A stretch of 64,000 bases of DNA from Dehalococcoidia bacterium (GCA_030615765.1 JAUWYP010000006.1:1-64000); one strand, 5' to 3'. Counted from the first letter of the stretch, positions 1 to 8,053 are shown. The notes: a model not told the origin generated them from the sequence alone. A program made the numbers and translations.

Positions 1-1205
1 GCCATGTGCAACTGGTCGTCGACCAGAAGGCCCCGCGCGACCCGCTGCACGTCCTGCACGGTCACCGCCTCCAGGAGCTGGATGACCTGATCGGGGGTGC
101 GCACCTCGCCCAGCAGGAACTCCTGGCCCCCCAGCCAGCCGGCGACGTTGCGGGTGTCCTCCAGGCGCAGGAGCAGGCGGCCCTTGGCGAGCTCCTTGAC
201 CTTGACCAACTCCTCCTCCTCAACGCCATCGCGCAGGCGCACCAGCTCGCCAAGGATGACCTTGATGGCATCGACCGTCCTGGCGGGGTCGACGCCGGCG
301 TAGACGGTGAAGGCGCCGCTGTCTAGGAAGTGGCTGACGTAGCTGTGGACGTCGTAGACCAGGCCCTGCCTCTCTCGCAGCTCGAGGAAGAGACGACTGC
401 TCATCCCCTCGCCGAGGATCAACGACAGGAGGGCAAGGGCATGGCGGTCGGGGTGCTGTAGGGACAGGCCTCGTACGGCGAGGCAGAGGTGGGCCTGCTC
501 GGTCTTCTTGTAGCGCAGGGCGCAGCGAGGGCCCTGGCCGTCCGTCGCCGGGGACCAGGAGGCGGGGGAGCCAGGCGGGCAGTCGCTCCAGAAGGCGTCC
601 ACCTGGTCCACGACCCGGCGGTGGTCGAAGTTGCCGGCGACGCTGACCACCATGTTGTTGGGCACGTACTGGTGGGCACGGTAGTCGAAGGCCGCCTGGC
701 GGGCGATGGCCTTAACCGACTCCTCAGTGCCGGCCACGTCCCAGCCCAGGGGCTGGTCGGCCCAGAGGGCCTGGTCGATGACCAGGTCCACAAGCTGGCT
801 AGGGGTATCGGCGATCATGGCCAGCTCCTCGAGGATCACCCGGCGCTCCTTCTCCATCTCCTGGGGGTCGAAGCGAGGGGAGCGTATCATGTCCACCAGG
901 ACGTCGAGGGCCAGGGGAAGGTGAGGCGCGGCTACCTTGCAATAGTAGACGGTGAGCTCGCGGTCGGTGGCGCCGTTGAGGATGCCGCCCACCCTGTCGA
1001 TGGCCTCGGAGATGTCCTTGGAGGTGGGGCGCTTCTGGCTGCCCTTGAAGCAGAGATGCTCTACGAAGTGGGACAGGCCGGCCTCCTGCTTGCGCTCATA
1101 GCGGGAGCCCGCCCCGATGTAGATGGCGATGGCCACCGAATAGGTGTGAGGCATAGGGGCAGTGACAATGCGCAGGCCGTTGGCCAGAGTGGTCTTTTCG
1201 TACAA
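1..1205 (-). CDS. M16 family zinc peptidase (insulinase-like), C-terminus cut by window edge
   Basis: About 400 residues are visible; the last few lie beyond base 1. The inverted zinc site HFVEH is at residues 46-50, where the two His bind Zn and the Glu is the catalytic base. It is preceded by the family N-terminus (GLRIVT, then AIYIGAGSRYE). The conserved downstream segment ILEEL and the second-half domain (LRLEDTRNVAGWLGG) also fit M16 subunits such as YmxG/PqqL, which cut peptides inside a clam-shell chamber. No ATG or GTG fits the conserved start. A TTG at 1203-1205 sits 8 nt after a strong GGAGGG Shine-Dalgarno (1214-1219), so I start there. There is no signal peptide, so it is probably cytoplasmic. 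The frame, zinc motif and length are seen directly; the exact substrate is unknown. Confidence 0.85.
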   Translation of the reverse strand, partial: MYEKTTLANGLRIVTAPMPHTYSVAIAIYIGAGSRYERKQEAGLSHFVEHLCFKGSQKRPTSKDISEAIDRVGGILNGATDRELTVYYCKVAAPHLPLALDVLVDMIRSPRFDPQEMEKERRVILEELAMIADTPSQLVDLVIDQALWADQPLGWDVAGTEESVKAIARQAAFDYRAHQYVPNNMVVSVAGNFDHRRVVDQVDAFWSDCPPGSPASWSPATDGQGPRCALRYKKTEQAHLCLAVRGLSLQHPDRHALALLSLILGEGMSSRLFLELRERQGLVYDVHSYVSHFLDSGAFTVYAGVDPARTVDAIKVILGELVRLRDGVEEEELVKVKELAKGRLLLRLEDTRNVAGWLGGQEFLLGEVRTPDQVIQLLEAVTVQDVQRVARGLLVDDQLHM

Positions 1206-1278
1206 GGGGGTTACCCTCCAGGGCAGAAAAGCGAAAAGACGGAACAGAGCAGCAGCTCCTAGAACGTCGCCCGCCGCA

Positions 1279-1308
1279 ATTGTAATGACGGATGCGCCTT
1301 ACGATCAA
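1279..1308 (-). promoter_or_regulatory. weak candidate promoter for the M16 peptidase gene
   Basis: On the minus strand TTGATC (1303-1308) is followed after 18 nt by TACAAT (1279-1284), about 75 nt upstream of the TTG start. The -10 is good and the -35 is weak. Confidence 0.3.
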
Positions 1309-1329
1309 CGGCCGCGGTTAGCGTGCCCC

Positions 1330-1358
1330 TTGACTAGCCGCGACATGTACGCTAGTAT
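1330..1358 (+). promoter_or_regulatory. sigma-70 type promoter of the DUF134-ferredoxin cluster
   Basis: TTGACT (1330-1335), a 17-nt spacer and TAGTAT (1353-1358) lie 44 nt upstream of the DUF134 start. Just downstream, ACATATGT (1367-1374) is a perfect 8-bp palindrome in the initially transcribed region. It could be an operator, possibly for the DUF134 protein itself; that role is inference. Confidence 0.6.
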
Positions 1359-1401
1359 TGTTGTGAACATATGTCCATAACCAACCCTGAGCGCTAGTCG
1401 T

Positions 1402-1890
1402 ATGCCGAGACCAACCAAGTGGCGACGCGTGGCTTTCATGCCGCAGGTGACCTACTTCAAGCCGGCGGGGGTGCCTGCCCGGCTTCTGGAGGGCGTGGCC
1501 CTGAGCGTCGAGGAACTGGAGGCCATTCGCCTCAAGGACCTGGAGGGGCTACAGCAGGAGGAGTGCGCTGAAAGGATGCGCATCTCGCGCCCCACCTTCC
1601 ATCGGGTGCTGGAATCGGCCCGCCAGAAGGTTGCCGATGCCCTCATCAATGGCAAGGCCGTTCGCATCGAAGGCGGCAACTTCGCCCTAGCCAGCCAACG
1701 TTTCAGGTGTCGTCGGGACGGCCACGAGTGGCGGGTGCCTTTCGAGGCAGTGGTGTCGAGGCTTCCCCTGGCCTGCCCGCGCTGTGATAGCCCAAGCGTG
1801 CTTCCGGTCCAGCCCGCTGGCCCCGCCTTGAGGGGCCGCGGCTGGGGACATGAGGGTGGCCGAGGCCACCGGCAAGGAGGAGGCCGATGA
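1402..1890 (+). CDS. DUF134 / UPF0251 family DNA-binding protein
   Basis: 162 residues. The N-terminus (MPRPTKWRRV, then VTYFKPAGVP) and the segment LSVEELEAIRLKDLEG are hallmarks of DUF134. A sigma-region-4-like helix-turn-helix follows (QEECAERMRISRPTFHRVL, residues about 52-72). The C-terminal half adds a zinc-ribbon-like part: a Cys in FRCRRDGHEW and a CPRC pair near residues 126-129. DUF134 genes usually sit beside ferredoxins and NifX-like proteins and are presumed transcriptional regulators of metal or iron-sulfur functions. The stop overlaps the next start as ATGA, so translation is coupled. The first ATG is chosen because the family sequence begins exactly there. The target genes are not known. 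Confidence 0.85.
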   Translation: MPRPTKWRRVAFMPQVTYFKPAGVPARLLEGVALSVEELEAIRLKDLEGLQQEECAERMRISRPTFHRVLESARQKVADALINGKAVRIEGGNFALASQRFRCRRDGHEWRVPFEAVVSRLPLACPRCDSPSVLPVQPAGPALRGRGWGHEGGRGHRQGGGR

Positions 1891-2327
1891 TCTTCATCGA
1901 TGAGGACAAGTGCACGGGCTGTGGCGATTGCCTGGAAGTATGCCCCGAGGAGGGGGCCATCGTCCTCCAGGAGGACAAGGCCATCATCAACCAGGAGCTC
2001 TGCAATAGCTGCACCGAGTGCGTGACGGTCTGCCCCGAGAGCGCCATCTACGAGGTGGAAGCGGCGCCGATGGTGCCGGAGCAGGCGCAACCGGTGCAGG
2101 TTACAAGGCAGTCCGCGCTGAGCCGGGCGCGGCCAGCGATAGTCTCCACTTTGGCAGTGGCCGCTCCCCTGGCCGTGGACGCGCTCACTGGGGTGGCGAG
2201 AAGGTGGCTGGAGGGGCGAAGCGTGGCCAGAAGGACTGGCGGCCAGGCGGAGCCAGCCCCCGGCGATCAGACAGGGCCGGGCCGCGGCGGCCGTCGCCGC
2301 AGGCAGCGGGGCAAAGGCCGCAAGTAG
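1887..2327 (+). CDS. 2[4Fe-4S] ferredoxin with a basic C-terminal tail
   Basis: 146 residues. Residues 1-60 form a bacterial-type ferredoxin with two cluster motifs, CTGCGDCLEVCP (from about residue 9) and CNSCTECVTVCP (from about residue 39), ready to bind two [4Fe-4S] clusters. An Ala-rich, weakly hydrophobic stretch follows near residues 83-100, then an Arg/Gly-rich tail of about 40 residues ending in basic residues. The tail is not part of the ferredoxin fold and might mediate membrane or partner contact. The start overlaps the DUF134 stop by 4 nt, so both probably share one transcript. It is a likely electron carrier; the partner is unknown. Confidence 0.9.
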   Translation: MIFIDEDKCTGCGDCLEVCPEEGAIVLQEDKAIINQELCNSCTECVTVCPESAIYEVEAAPMVPEQAQPVQVTRQSALSRARPAIVSTLAVAAPLAVDALTGVARRWLEGRSVARRTGGQAEPAPGDQTGPGRGGRRRRQRGKGRK

Positions 2328-2347
2328 CAATGCGAGGAGGCATAGCG

Positions 2348-2521
2348 ATGTCTATCCGAAGAGGCACAAGGGGCGCTCCCCTGGGCCACGGGCTCGGCGG
2401 GTCGATGATCTGCCGCTGCCCCAAGTGCGGGCACAGCGAGCCGCACCGGAAAGGCGTACCTTGCACTTCGGTTTCCTGCCCCCGGTGCGGCACGCGCATG
2501 CGCGGCGAGCGTTGCCGATAA
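2348..2521 (+). CDS. small zinc-ribbon protein
   Basis: 57 residues with two CxxC pairs: CRCPKC near residues 21-26 and CPRC near residues 42-45. This spacing fits a single zinc ribbon or rubredoxin-like knuckle. The ATG at 2348 is chosen because AGGAGG lies 8 nt upstream; an in-frame ATG at 2330 would place that site inside the gene. Proteins of this kind often accompany DUF134, DUF5320 and NifX-like genes. The function is unknown. Confidence 0.65.
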   Translation: MSIRRGTRGAPLGHGLGGSMICRCPKCGHSEPHRKGVPCTSVSCPRCGTRMRGERCR

Positions 2522-2559
2522 AGAGCGAATTGACGAATCTTAGGAGGAGGTAGCGCAAG

Positions 2560-2871
2560 ATGGGCAGAGGATACCGCTGGATGTACCATATTACCGGTCT
2601 TCCCGGCTGGATGAGAGGTGGCGGCCGGGGATGGGGCGGCGCTGGCTGGGGGTACGGTGGCGGCCCCGCGTACGCCGCTGGCCCCGCGTACGCCGCTGGC
2701 CCCGAGTACGGCGCTGGCCCCTACTGGCCCGGCCCTTGGGGAGCTGCGCCAACCGCGGCTCCAACTGTTGAGGACGAGGCCGCTTTCCTCAAAGAGGAGG
2801 CGGAGTCCGTCAGGAGCTATCTGGAAGGGATCGAGCGCCGCATCAGCGAGCTGGAGAAGCCGAGCGAGTAA
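2560..2871 (+). CDS. Gly/Tyr-rich DUF5320-like small protein
   Basis: 103 residues. The first 70 are rich in Gly, Trp, Tyr, Pro and Ala and include a tandem repeat of AYAAGP-type units, visible in the DNA as two copies of a 15-base unit near 2667-2700. The last 35 residues form a charged amphipathic helix, probably a coiled coil (EEAESVRSYLEGIERRISELE). This is the layout of DUF5320 proteins, which are regularly encoded next to dinitrogenase iron-molybdenum cofactor family proteins. A strong AGGAGGAGG ribosome site precedes the ATG. No enzymatic motif is seen. Confidence 0.7.
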   Translation: MGRGYRWMYHITGLPGWMRGGGRGWGGAGWGYGGGPAYAAGPAYAAGPEYGAGPYWPGPWGAAPTAAPTVEDEAAFLKEEAESVRSYLEGIERRISELEKPSE

Positions 2872-2939
2872 GAAATCTGCCCGGAAACGGCGGAGCTTCT
2901 CGCCGGCCTGGTCTTAAGGATGAGGATAGGAGCAGCGGA

Positions 2940-3338
2940 ATGAAGATCGCAGCTGTATCCGAGGACGGAATCAACGTCAGCCAGCACTTCGGCAGGGCAC
3001 CCTACTATGTGGTCCTCACGGTCGAAGAGGGCAGGATCGTCGACAGCGAGACGCGCCCCAAGGCCGGTCACCACACCTTTGCCACCCAGGGGCACCCCAG
3101 GCTGGCCCGCAGCGAGAGGCACGGCTGCGACGCTGGCTCGCAGCCCAAGCATCAGAGGATGGCGGAGACGATCGCTGACTGCGACCTGCTCATTGCCGGG
3201 GGCATGGGCCAGGGGGCCTACGAGAGCCTCAAGGGCTACGGCATTCGGCCCATCGTCACCGACGTGGGCGACATCCGTGAGGCCGCCCTGCGATACCTGG
3301 AGGGCAACCTGCCCGACCTCAGGGAGCGCCTGCACTGA
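2940..3338 (+). CDS. NifX/NifB-C family (dinitrogenase iron-molybdenum cofactor) protein
   Basis: 132 residues. The fold signature of this family is clear: MKIAAVSEDG at the start, SQHFGRAPYYVV near residues 14-25, DCDLLIAGGMGQGAYESL near residues 80-97, then GIRPIVTD. Family members bind iron-sulfur or iron-molybdenum precursor clusters. Many non-diazotrophs carry stand-alone versions, and no nif structural genes are seen in this window. A central Cys/His-containing insert (residues about 40-75) is longer than in minimal members and may be a metal site. It sits in the same cluster as the ferredoxin and DUF364 genes. Confidence 0.85.
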   Translation: MKIAAVSEDGINVSQHFGRAPYYVVLTVEEGRIVDSETRPKAGHHTFATQGHPRLARSERHGCDAGSQPKHQRMAETIADCDLLIAGGMGQGAYESLKGYGIRPIVTDVGDIREAALRYLEGNLPDLRERLH

Positions 3339-3374
3339 CCAAATAGCAAGAGTCAGCGCTGGGGAGGGAGCGGC

Positions 3375-4100
3375 GTGAAGATCCTAGATGATGTGATAGC
3401 TACCCTCGGGGAAGATGCGCCGGTGCGGGAGGTGCGGGTCAGCCCCTTCTGGACAGCCGTGCTGAGTCGAGGATGCGGTCTGGCCTCGACCGTGGGACCC
3501 GGCGACCACGAGCACGGCGCCATCTATGTGGGGGAGGCCGGGAGGCTAGCGGGGAGGAGCGCCCTCGAGCTGACGGGGCTGGCGCACTCGGACAGCAGAC
3601 TGGAGGCAGGCATCGGCCTGGCGGCGATCAACTCGCTGCTCGACGTGGATGAGGCGCGCTGTGTGGAACTCAACGCGGGCGAGCTGCTGGTCGAGCGGGG
3701 CCGGGGCAAGAAGGTGGGCCTGGTCGGCCACTTTCCGTTCGTGCCCGCGCTCCAGAAGGCGGCCGGGCGACTGTGGGTGATCGAGCTCCGTCCCCAGCCG
3801 GGCGACGTGGGGGCTGAGGAGGCCGAGGCCATCCTGCCGCAGGTGGACATCGCGGCGATCACCGGCAGCGCCTTCATCAACCAGACGGTGGAGCGACTGC
3901 TAAGCCTGTGCCGGCCCGAGACCCTGGTGATGGTTCTCGGGCCGAGCACGCCGCTGTCGCCGGTTCTGTTCGACTACGGCGTGGACGTGATCGCGGGGAC
4001 GCGAGTGATCGACGCCGATCTGGCCCTGCGCTGCCTGAGCGAGGGGGCTACCTTCCGCCAGATAAGGGGCGTGCGTCTGCTCACGATGGAGCGAAAATAG
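3375..4100 (+). CDS. DUF4213/DUF364 protein, putative heavy-metal chelation
   Basis: 241 residues. The N-terminal third matches DUF4213 (VREVRVSPFWTAVLS, then GLA and GAIYVGEAG). The rest is the Rossmann-like DUF364 domain (KKVGLVGHFPFVP near residues 114-127, then ITGSAFINQTVE and LGPSTPLSPVLFDYGVDVIAGT). A characterised relative suggests binding of metal or a tetrapyrrole-like ligand, but no reaction is established. The start is GTG at 3375 with GGGAGGGAG upstream. It is the last gene of the metal/redox cluster, 37 nt after the NifX-like gene, and converges on the HNH gene. Confidence 0.8.
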   Translation: MKILDDVIATLGEDAPVREVRVSPFWTAVLSRGCGLASTVGPGDHEHGAIYVGEAGRLAGRSALELTGLAHSDSRLEAGIGLAAINSLLDVDEARCVELNAGELLVERGRGKKVGLVGHFPFVPALQKAAGRLWVIELRPQPGDVGAEEAEAILPQVDIAAITGSAFINQTVERLLSLCRPETLVMVLGPSTPLSPVLFDYGVDVIAGTRVIDADLALRCLSEGATFRQIRGVRLLTMERK

Positions 4101-4121
4101 TCCTTGGGGATTTTCGGGGGA

Positions 4122-4649
4122 CTAGCAGAAGCCTGAGTCGGGCTGCCAGCCGGGGATGAACTTGCGCCACTCCACCTGCTCGTCCAGGTAGTGGTAGAAG
4201 GGGCGGTAGGGGTTGAAGGAGGGGCGAACGGGCTGGCGGATGAGGTGCATGTGTGCTTCGTGAGGGGTGCGACCGGCCTTGCGGTGGTTGCAGCTCTTGC
4301 AGGCGGCGACCACGTTCTGCCAGTCGTGCTGGCCGCCGCGATTGCGGGGGATGACGTGGTCGAGGGTGAGGTCTCGCGTATGGCGCCCGCAGTACTGGCA
4401 TGTGTGGCGGTCACGCAGGAAGACGTCGCGGCGGCAGAGTCGTCCCTGCGGCCGAGGTCGTCGGATTAGGTAGCCGAGGCGAATAACGGAGGGGATTTCA
4501 AACACGAAGGTGGGGCTACGCAGGTAGCCCCGCCCGTTCTCCAATACCTCGGCTTTGCCTCGGTCCACCAAGACGAAGGCGCGGCGAGCATTGCAGACGT
4601 TGAGCGGCTCGTAATTCTGATTGAGAATCAATACGGCCGTGCCGGTCAT
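4122..4649 (-). CDS. HNH endonuclease family protein
   Basis: 175 residues. The HNH core lies at about residues 88-130: CQYC, then DLTLDHVIPRNRGG, then NVVAACKSCNHRK. The two CxxC pairs bind a structural zinc and the His/Asn residues form the metal-dependent nuclease site. The N-terminus (ILNQNYEPLNVCNARRAFVLV) is typical of a widespread stand-alone HNH family in Actinobacteria and Chloroflexota. Its in vivo role is unclear and may be in DNA repair or phage defence. It lies between the DUF364 gene (converging) and mutM (same strand), with no other defence genes nearby. Confidence 0.85.
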   Translation of the reverse strand: MTGTAVLILNQNYEPLNVCNARRAFVLVDRGKAEVLENGRGYLRSPTFVFEIPSVIRLGYLIRRPRPQGRLCRRDVFLRDRHTCQYCGRHTRDLTLDHVIPRNRGGQHDWQNVVAACKSCNHRKAGRTPHEAHMHLIRQPVRPSFNPYRPFYHYLDEQVEWRKFIPGWQPDSGFC

Positions 4650-4700
4650 AGGCGCATCATAGCAGAAGCGATTCTATGTTGCAATCGGGCCGCCGCGGCG

Positions 4701-5513
4701 CTATTTCTGGCAGTGGCGGCAGAAGCTGGTGATGCGCTGGTTGGCGGTGATCTCGGTGATGGGGGAGCCGCACTTGGGGCAGGGCTGGCCGCCGCGGCGG
4801 TGCACCTTGAGGTGGTCTCGGTACTCGTCTACCGGCAGGCCCTCGCTCTCCACGCGCTCGGTAACGATGGCCGCTGCTTGGCCGAGCACAGAGCGGATGG
4901 CCTGATAGAGGCGACCCTCGGCTTCCGGCGGTAGCTCTGTCCGCTTGCGGTAGGGGTGGATGTCGGCGGCGAACAGGATCTCGTCGGCGTAGGCGTTGCC
5001 GATGGCGGCTACCAGGCTGTCGTTGCGGATCACACTCTTGATCTGGCCACGGAAGTGCCTGAGCTGCTCTCGAAAGGTCTCCTCCGTAAATTGCTCCGAT
5101 AGGGGCTCGGGGCCCAAGTCCGCGAAGAGAGGGAGCGAAGCGAAGTCGCCTTGCTTCACCAGGTAGACCTTGCCCATCCGCCTTTCGTCAAAGTAGCGCA
5201 GCTCGTGGCCATTGCTGAGAGCCAGCACGAAGCAGGTCTTGGGCCGGCGCTTCTCCTGGGGCAGGCGGTACTGGAAGCGACCGGTGAGCATGGGGTGTAT
5301 GGCGAGGTAGTCCCCGCTCCTCAGGGAGAAGAGGACAAACTTGCCCCGTCGTTCCACCTCGCCGAAAACGTTGCCGGTGAGGGTGGCGATGAAGTCGTCC
5401 TTGGGGACGCGTATCACGATGGGAATTCTCACCGTCACGGCCTCGATGCCGACGCCGGGCAGGCGGCGATTGAAGAACTCGCGGTAGGCCTCGAGGTCAG
5501 GCAGCTCGGGCAT
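4701..5513 (-). CDS. mutM: formamidopyrimidine-DNA glycosylase / endonuclease VIII family
   Basis: 270 residues, the normal length. The N-terminus MPELPDLE supplies the catalytic Pro2 and Glu3 of the Fpg/Nei family, which remove oxidised bases and nick the abasic site. The mid-region IGNAYADEILFAADIHP is the helix-two-turn-helix. The last 30 residues hold the zinc finger CPKC...CRHC with the closing HCQK. Asp replaces Val/Glu after MPELP, so substrate preference may differ from classic 8-oxoguanine glycosylase. It lies 5 nt after pheA on the same strand, so it probably ends the trk-pheA-mutM transcript. Confidence 0.88.
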   Translation of the reverse strand: MPELPDLEAYREFFNRRLPGVGIEAVTVRIPIVIRVPKDDFIATLTGNVFGEVERRGKFVLFSLRSGDYLAIHPMLTGRFQYRLPQEKRRPKTCFVLALSNGHELRYFDERRMGKVYLVKQGDFASLPLFADLGPEPLSEQFTEETFREQLRHFRGQIKSVIRNDSLVAAIGNAYADEILFAADIHPYRKRTELPPEAEGRLYQAIRSVLGQAAAIVTERVESEGLPVDEYRDHLKVHRRGGQPCPKCGSPITEITANQRITSFCRHCQK

Positions 5514-5518
5514 GGGGA

Positions 5519-6352
5519 CTAGACACCCTCCACATAGCGCGGGTAAGAACCAAAGATACGGAAGAAGGAGGCCTGGTCCTCGACCGCCTTCAAGACCTCA
5601 GCCACCGCCCCGTCGCTGCGATGGCCGGCCAGGTCCAGCAGGAAGATGTACTCGCCCAGGCGCTCCTTGGTGGGCCGGGATTCCACCTTGGTGAGATTGA
5701 TGCCGCGGTCGGAGAACTCCTGCAGCGCGCTGACCAGCAGCCCCGGCCGGTCATCGGCGAAGGAAAAGGCGAGGGAGGTCTTGTCGTTCCCCGTGGGGGG
5801 ATGGTCGGTCTCAGCCAGGACCACGAAGCGGGTGAGGTTATCGGAGCGGTCCTGGATGTCGTGGGCCAGGACCTCGGCGGCGTAGAGCTCGGCGGCACGG
5901 CGGGTGGCGATAGCGGCGGCGTTCTCGCGGGCCATCATCTCCTCGACGGCCGCCGCCGTGGACAAGGCAGCCACTATCTCCGCCTTGGGGAAGCAGCGCT
6001 CTACGAAACGCCGACACTGGCCCAGGGCCTGGGGGTGAGACAGGAGCACGTTGACGTCGGCGGCCTGCATGCCGGGGCGCACCAGAAGGCAATGGTCGAC
6101 GGGCAGGACCAGCTCCCGCCTGATGGAGAGACGCGACTCGTGGATGAGGATGTCGAGGGTGTCGGTGACTGAACCCTCGATGCTGTTCTCGATGGCCACC
6201 ACGCCCTCCTCGGCCATGCCCGAGTCGACGGCGGCAGCGACAGCGGCCACGCTGGCAAAGGGCAGAAGCTGGGCCTTGGGGTCGTGGCGGAGGGCCGCCT
6301 CTTCGCTGAAGGTACCCGACGGCCCCAGAAAGGCGATGCGTTTGGTGCTCAT
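5519..6352 (-). CDS. pheA: prephenate dehydratase
   Basis: 277 residues. It converts prephenate to phenylpyruvate in phenylalanine synthesis. The N-terminus RIAFLGPSGTFSEEAA and the ENSIEGSV segment are diagnostic. The catalytic TRF motif has its Thr at residue 174 (NLTRFVVL). A C-terminal ACT domain (about 188-270: TSLAFSFADDRPGLL, then INLTKVESRP) should give feedback inhibition by phenylalanine. There is no chorismate mutase domain, so this is the monofunctional type. The start overlaps the end of the upstream trkA-like gene by 4 nt, coupling the two, although their functions are unrelated. Confidence 0.93.
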   Translation of the reverse strand: MSTKRIAFLGPSGTFSEEAALRHDPKAQLLPFASVAAVAAAVDSGMAEEGVVAIENSIEGSVTDTLDILIHESRLSIRRELVLPVDHCLLVRPGMQAADVNVLLSHPQALGQCRRFVERCFPKAEIVAALSTAAAVEEMMARENAAAIATRRAAELYAAEVLAHDIQDRSDNLTRFVVLAETDHPPTGNDKTSLAFSFADDRPGLLVSALQEFSDRGINLTKVESRPTKERLGEYIFLLDLAGHRSDGAVAEVLKAVEDQASFFRIFGSYPRYVEGV

Positions 6353-7026
6353 TCCGTCTCTTTAGCGGGGGTGGTGAAGACAGCCCTCAAGGCGTCCTCA
6401 CTCTCGCGGCGGCAGACTGCCACCACCTCGTCGCCAGCGCGAACCAGTGTGTCGCTGGTGGGGATACGAGGCACTCCTTCCTCGTCGATGATGACGGTGA
6501 TGAGGCACTGCTGGGGCAGGAGCAGCTCGCCAATACGCTTGCCGACCATAGCCGAGTGGAGCGGCACCTTGACCTCCACTATCTCCAGGCCGCCGCCCTT
6601 GATGGTCAGCAGGGGAATGAGGGGATGGGAGGGAAGCTCCTGTTCGATGTTAGCAAGGACAAGGGCGGTGGGGCTGACGGTGGTGTCGATACCCAGCTTC
6701 TTGAATACGGCCTCGTTCTTGGGGTTGTTGATGCGGGCGACGGTGCGGCGGACGTTGAACTTGCTCTTGGCGACCTGACAGGCGACCAAATTGTCCTCGT
6801 CGTCGCCGGTGAGGGCGATGAACAGGTCGGCGCGGCCGGTCCCGGCTCTCTCCAGGGTGATACCCTCGCAACCGTCGCCGCGCAGGACGATATCGCCCAA
6901 CTCGTCGGCGATCTTCTGGCACTTGGCAGCGTCCTTCTCGATGACCAGCACCTCGTGGCCGTCCTCCACCAATTGCTTGGCGAGATAGTAGCCTGCCTTG
7001 CCACCGCCCACGATGATGATATACAT
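6349..7026 (-). CDS. TrkA-type potassium uptake regulator, RCK_N plus RCK_C
   Basis: 225 residues. Residues 1-120 form a Rossmann RCK_N domain with the dinucleotide site GGGKAGYYLA and the acidic end of beta-2 (VIEKD). Residues about 145-220 form RCK_C (EIVEVKVP, then GKRIGELLLP, then DTLVRAGDEVV). Such proteins gate K+ transporters in response to NAD(H) or nucleotides on the cytoplasmic face. The next gene upstream (7029-7457) is a shorter RCK_N-only protein; the pair may form a hetero-octameric ring. No TrkH/KtrB channel gene is in this window. Confidence 0.85.
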   Translation of the reverse strand: MYIIIVGGGKAGYYLAKQLVEDGHEVLVIEKDAAKCQKIADELGDIVLRGDGCEGITLERAGTGRADLFIALTGDDEDNLVACQVAKSKFNVRRTVARINNPKNEAVFKKLGIDTTVSPTALVLANIEQELPSHPLIPLLTIKGGGLEIVEVKVPLHSAMVGKRIGELLLPQQCLITVIIDEEGVPRIPTSDTLVRAGDEVVAVCRRESEDALRAVFTTPAKETE

Positions 7027-7028
7027 GA

Positions 7029-7457
7029 CTAGTCCTCGCCCGTCGGCGTTTCCGCCGGCTCCCTCTCCAGAGCCTGCTTCAACAGTCGCGCCACTTCCCT
7101 GGTGGGACTGATGGTCTCCAGCCCCAGGCTGTGGTAGAGCTCCTCGCGGATGGGGTCGAAGATGCGGCAGACGACCCTGGGGACGCCGAAGATGTGCTTG
7201 GCTATCTGGCTGGCCATGACGTTGCGGTTGTCGCCCGGCGTCACGGCGACAAAGGCGTCGGCGTCGGCCAGGCCTATGCGCCGGAGGACATCCTGGTCGA
7301 TGCCGTTGCCGACCACGCAGCTCCCTTTGAAGTCGGAGGGAAGCTGGCCAAAGGCATCGGGGTCGATGTCCAGGATGGTGACCTCTTGGCCTTCACGGTC
7401 GAGGAGGGTGGCCAGCTCGGCACCCACGCGACCGCAGCCCATGATGACAGTCTTCAT
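7029..7457 (-). CDS. short TrkA-N (RCK_N) protein
   Basis: 142 residues, only the Rossmann half of a TrkA subunit: MKTVIMGCGRVGAELA, then ILDIDPDAF, VVGNGIDQDVL and VCRIFDPIREELY. There is no RCK_C domain; the protein ends in an acidic tail. It directly precedes the full-length RCK gene with a 2-nt gap, which suggests the two work as partners. It is separated by one base from the UspA gene upstream. Confidence 0.82.
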   Translation of the reverse strand: MKTVIMGCGRVGAELATLLDREGQEVTILDIDPDAFGQLPSDFKGSCVVGNGIDQDVLRRIGLADADAFVAVTPGDNRNVMASQIAKHIFGVPRVVCRIFDPIREELYHSLGLETISPTREVARLLKQALEREPAETPTGED

Positions 7458-7458
7458 C

Positions 7459-7941
7459 TCACTCAGCCATGGGCAGGCGGATAAGCCATACCTCGCCGGG
7501 GGCGTTCTCCAGGACGTACTGAGTGACCTTGCCCAGGCGGAACTCCCCGGGGAGCGACGCCGGCTTGCCCCCCCGCGGCCAGGCCAAGCCCGCTCCTTCT
7601 GCTAGAGATCGCTTGTATCCCACGCCCAGGATGATGCCGTCCACGGCCCGCTCGATGGCCTCATCGACGATGGCGTGGGCAGCGTCTCGCGCCTGGAGAA
7701 GCTCTCCTTCCACCTGGAAGTCCACTTCCTCGGCGCGCTGCTCGGCACGGTTCAGCACTTCTTCTCCCTTGATAGCCTCAGGCCTCAGGTCGGCATCCAG
7801 GGGTAGAGAGCGGTGCACCTCTACAACATAGACGACGTAGACCTTCCCCTTGTTGCGCTTGGCCGTTGTACAAGCCAGGAAGACGGCCTCCATGCTGGCG
7901 TCCGAGCCATCGACCGGCACCAGAATATTTTTGAGCGTCAT
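7459..7941 (-). CDS. UspA-type universal stress protein
   Basis: 160 residues. The N-terminus NILVPVDGSDASMEA is the Usp ATP/adenine-binding beta-strand with its Asp. The family's usual GxxGxxxxxxxxGS phosphate loop near the C-terminus is degenerate (LGVGYKRSLAEG...FRLGKVTQYVLENA), so ATP binding is uncertain. The ATG at 7941 is chosen over an upstream TTG at 7965, because a GGGAGGGG site lies between the two. It heads a tightly packed transcript usp-rck-rck-pheA-mutM, and pairing of Usp with RCK proteins is common in K+ transport loci. Confidence 0.82.
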   Translation of the reverse strand: MTLKNILVPVDGSDASMEAVFLACTTAKRNKGKVYVVYVVEVHRSLPLDADLRPEAIKGEEVLNRAEQRAEEVDFQVEGELLQARDAAHAIVDEAIERAVDGIILGVGYKRSLAEGAGLAWPRGGKPASLPGEFRLGKVTQYVLENAPGEVWLIRLPMAE

Positions 7942-8000
7942 GCCAAGTCTTTCCGCCCCTCCCAACCACAGCCGAATAGACCTACCCTAAGAGCGAGTCA

Positions 8001-8029
8001 ATTATATTAGCAGCAAAAGTCAACCGCAA
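8001..8029 (-). promoter_or_regulatory. promoter of the usp-trk-pheA-mutM transcript
   Basis: The minus strand has a perfect TATAAT (8001-8006) 60 nt before the usp ATG, with TTGCGG 17 nt upstream (8024-8029). A second -35-like TTGACT overlaps the spacer but is too close. Confidence 0.5.
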
Positions 8030-8053
8030 CACAACCTGGGCATTGGGCCGAAG

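Noticed and set aside
489..1262. 257-codon plus-strand frame at the left end
   Set aside because: It is opposite the M16 peptidase, whose zinc motif and ribosome site support the minus strand.
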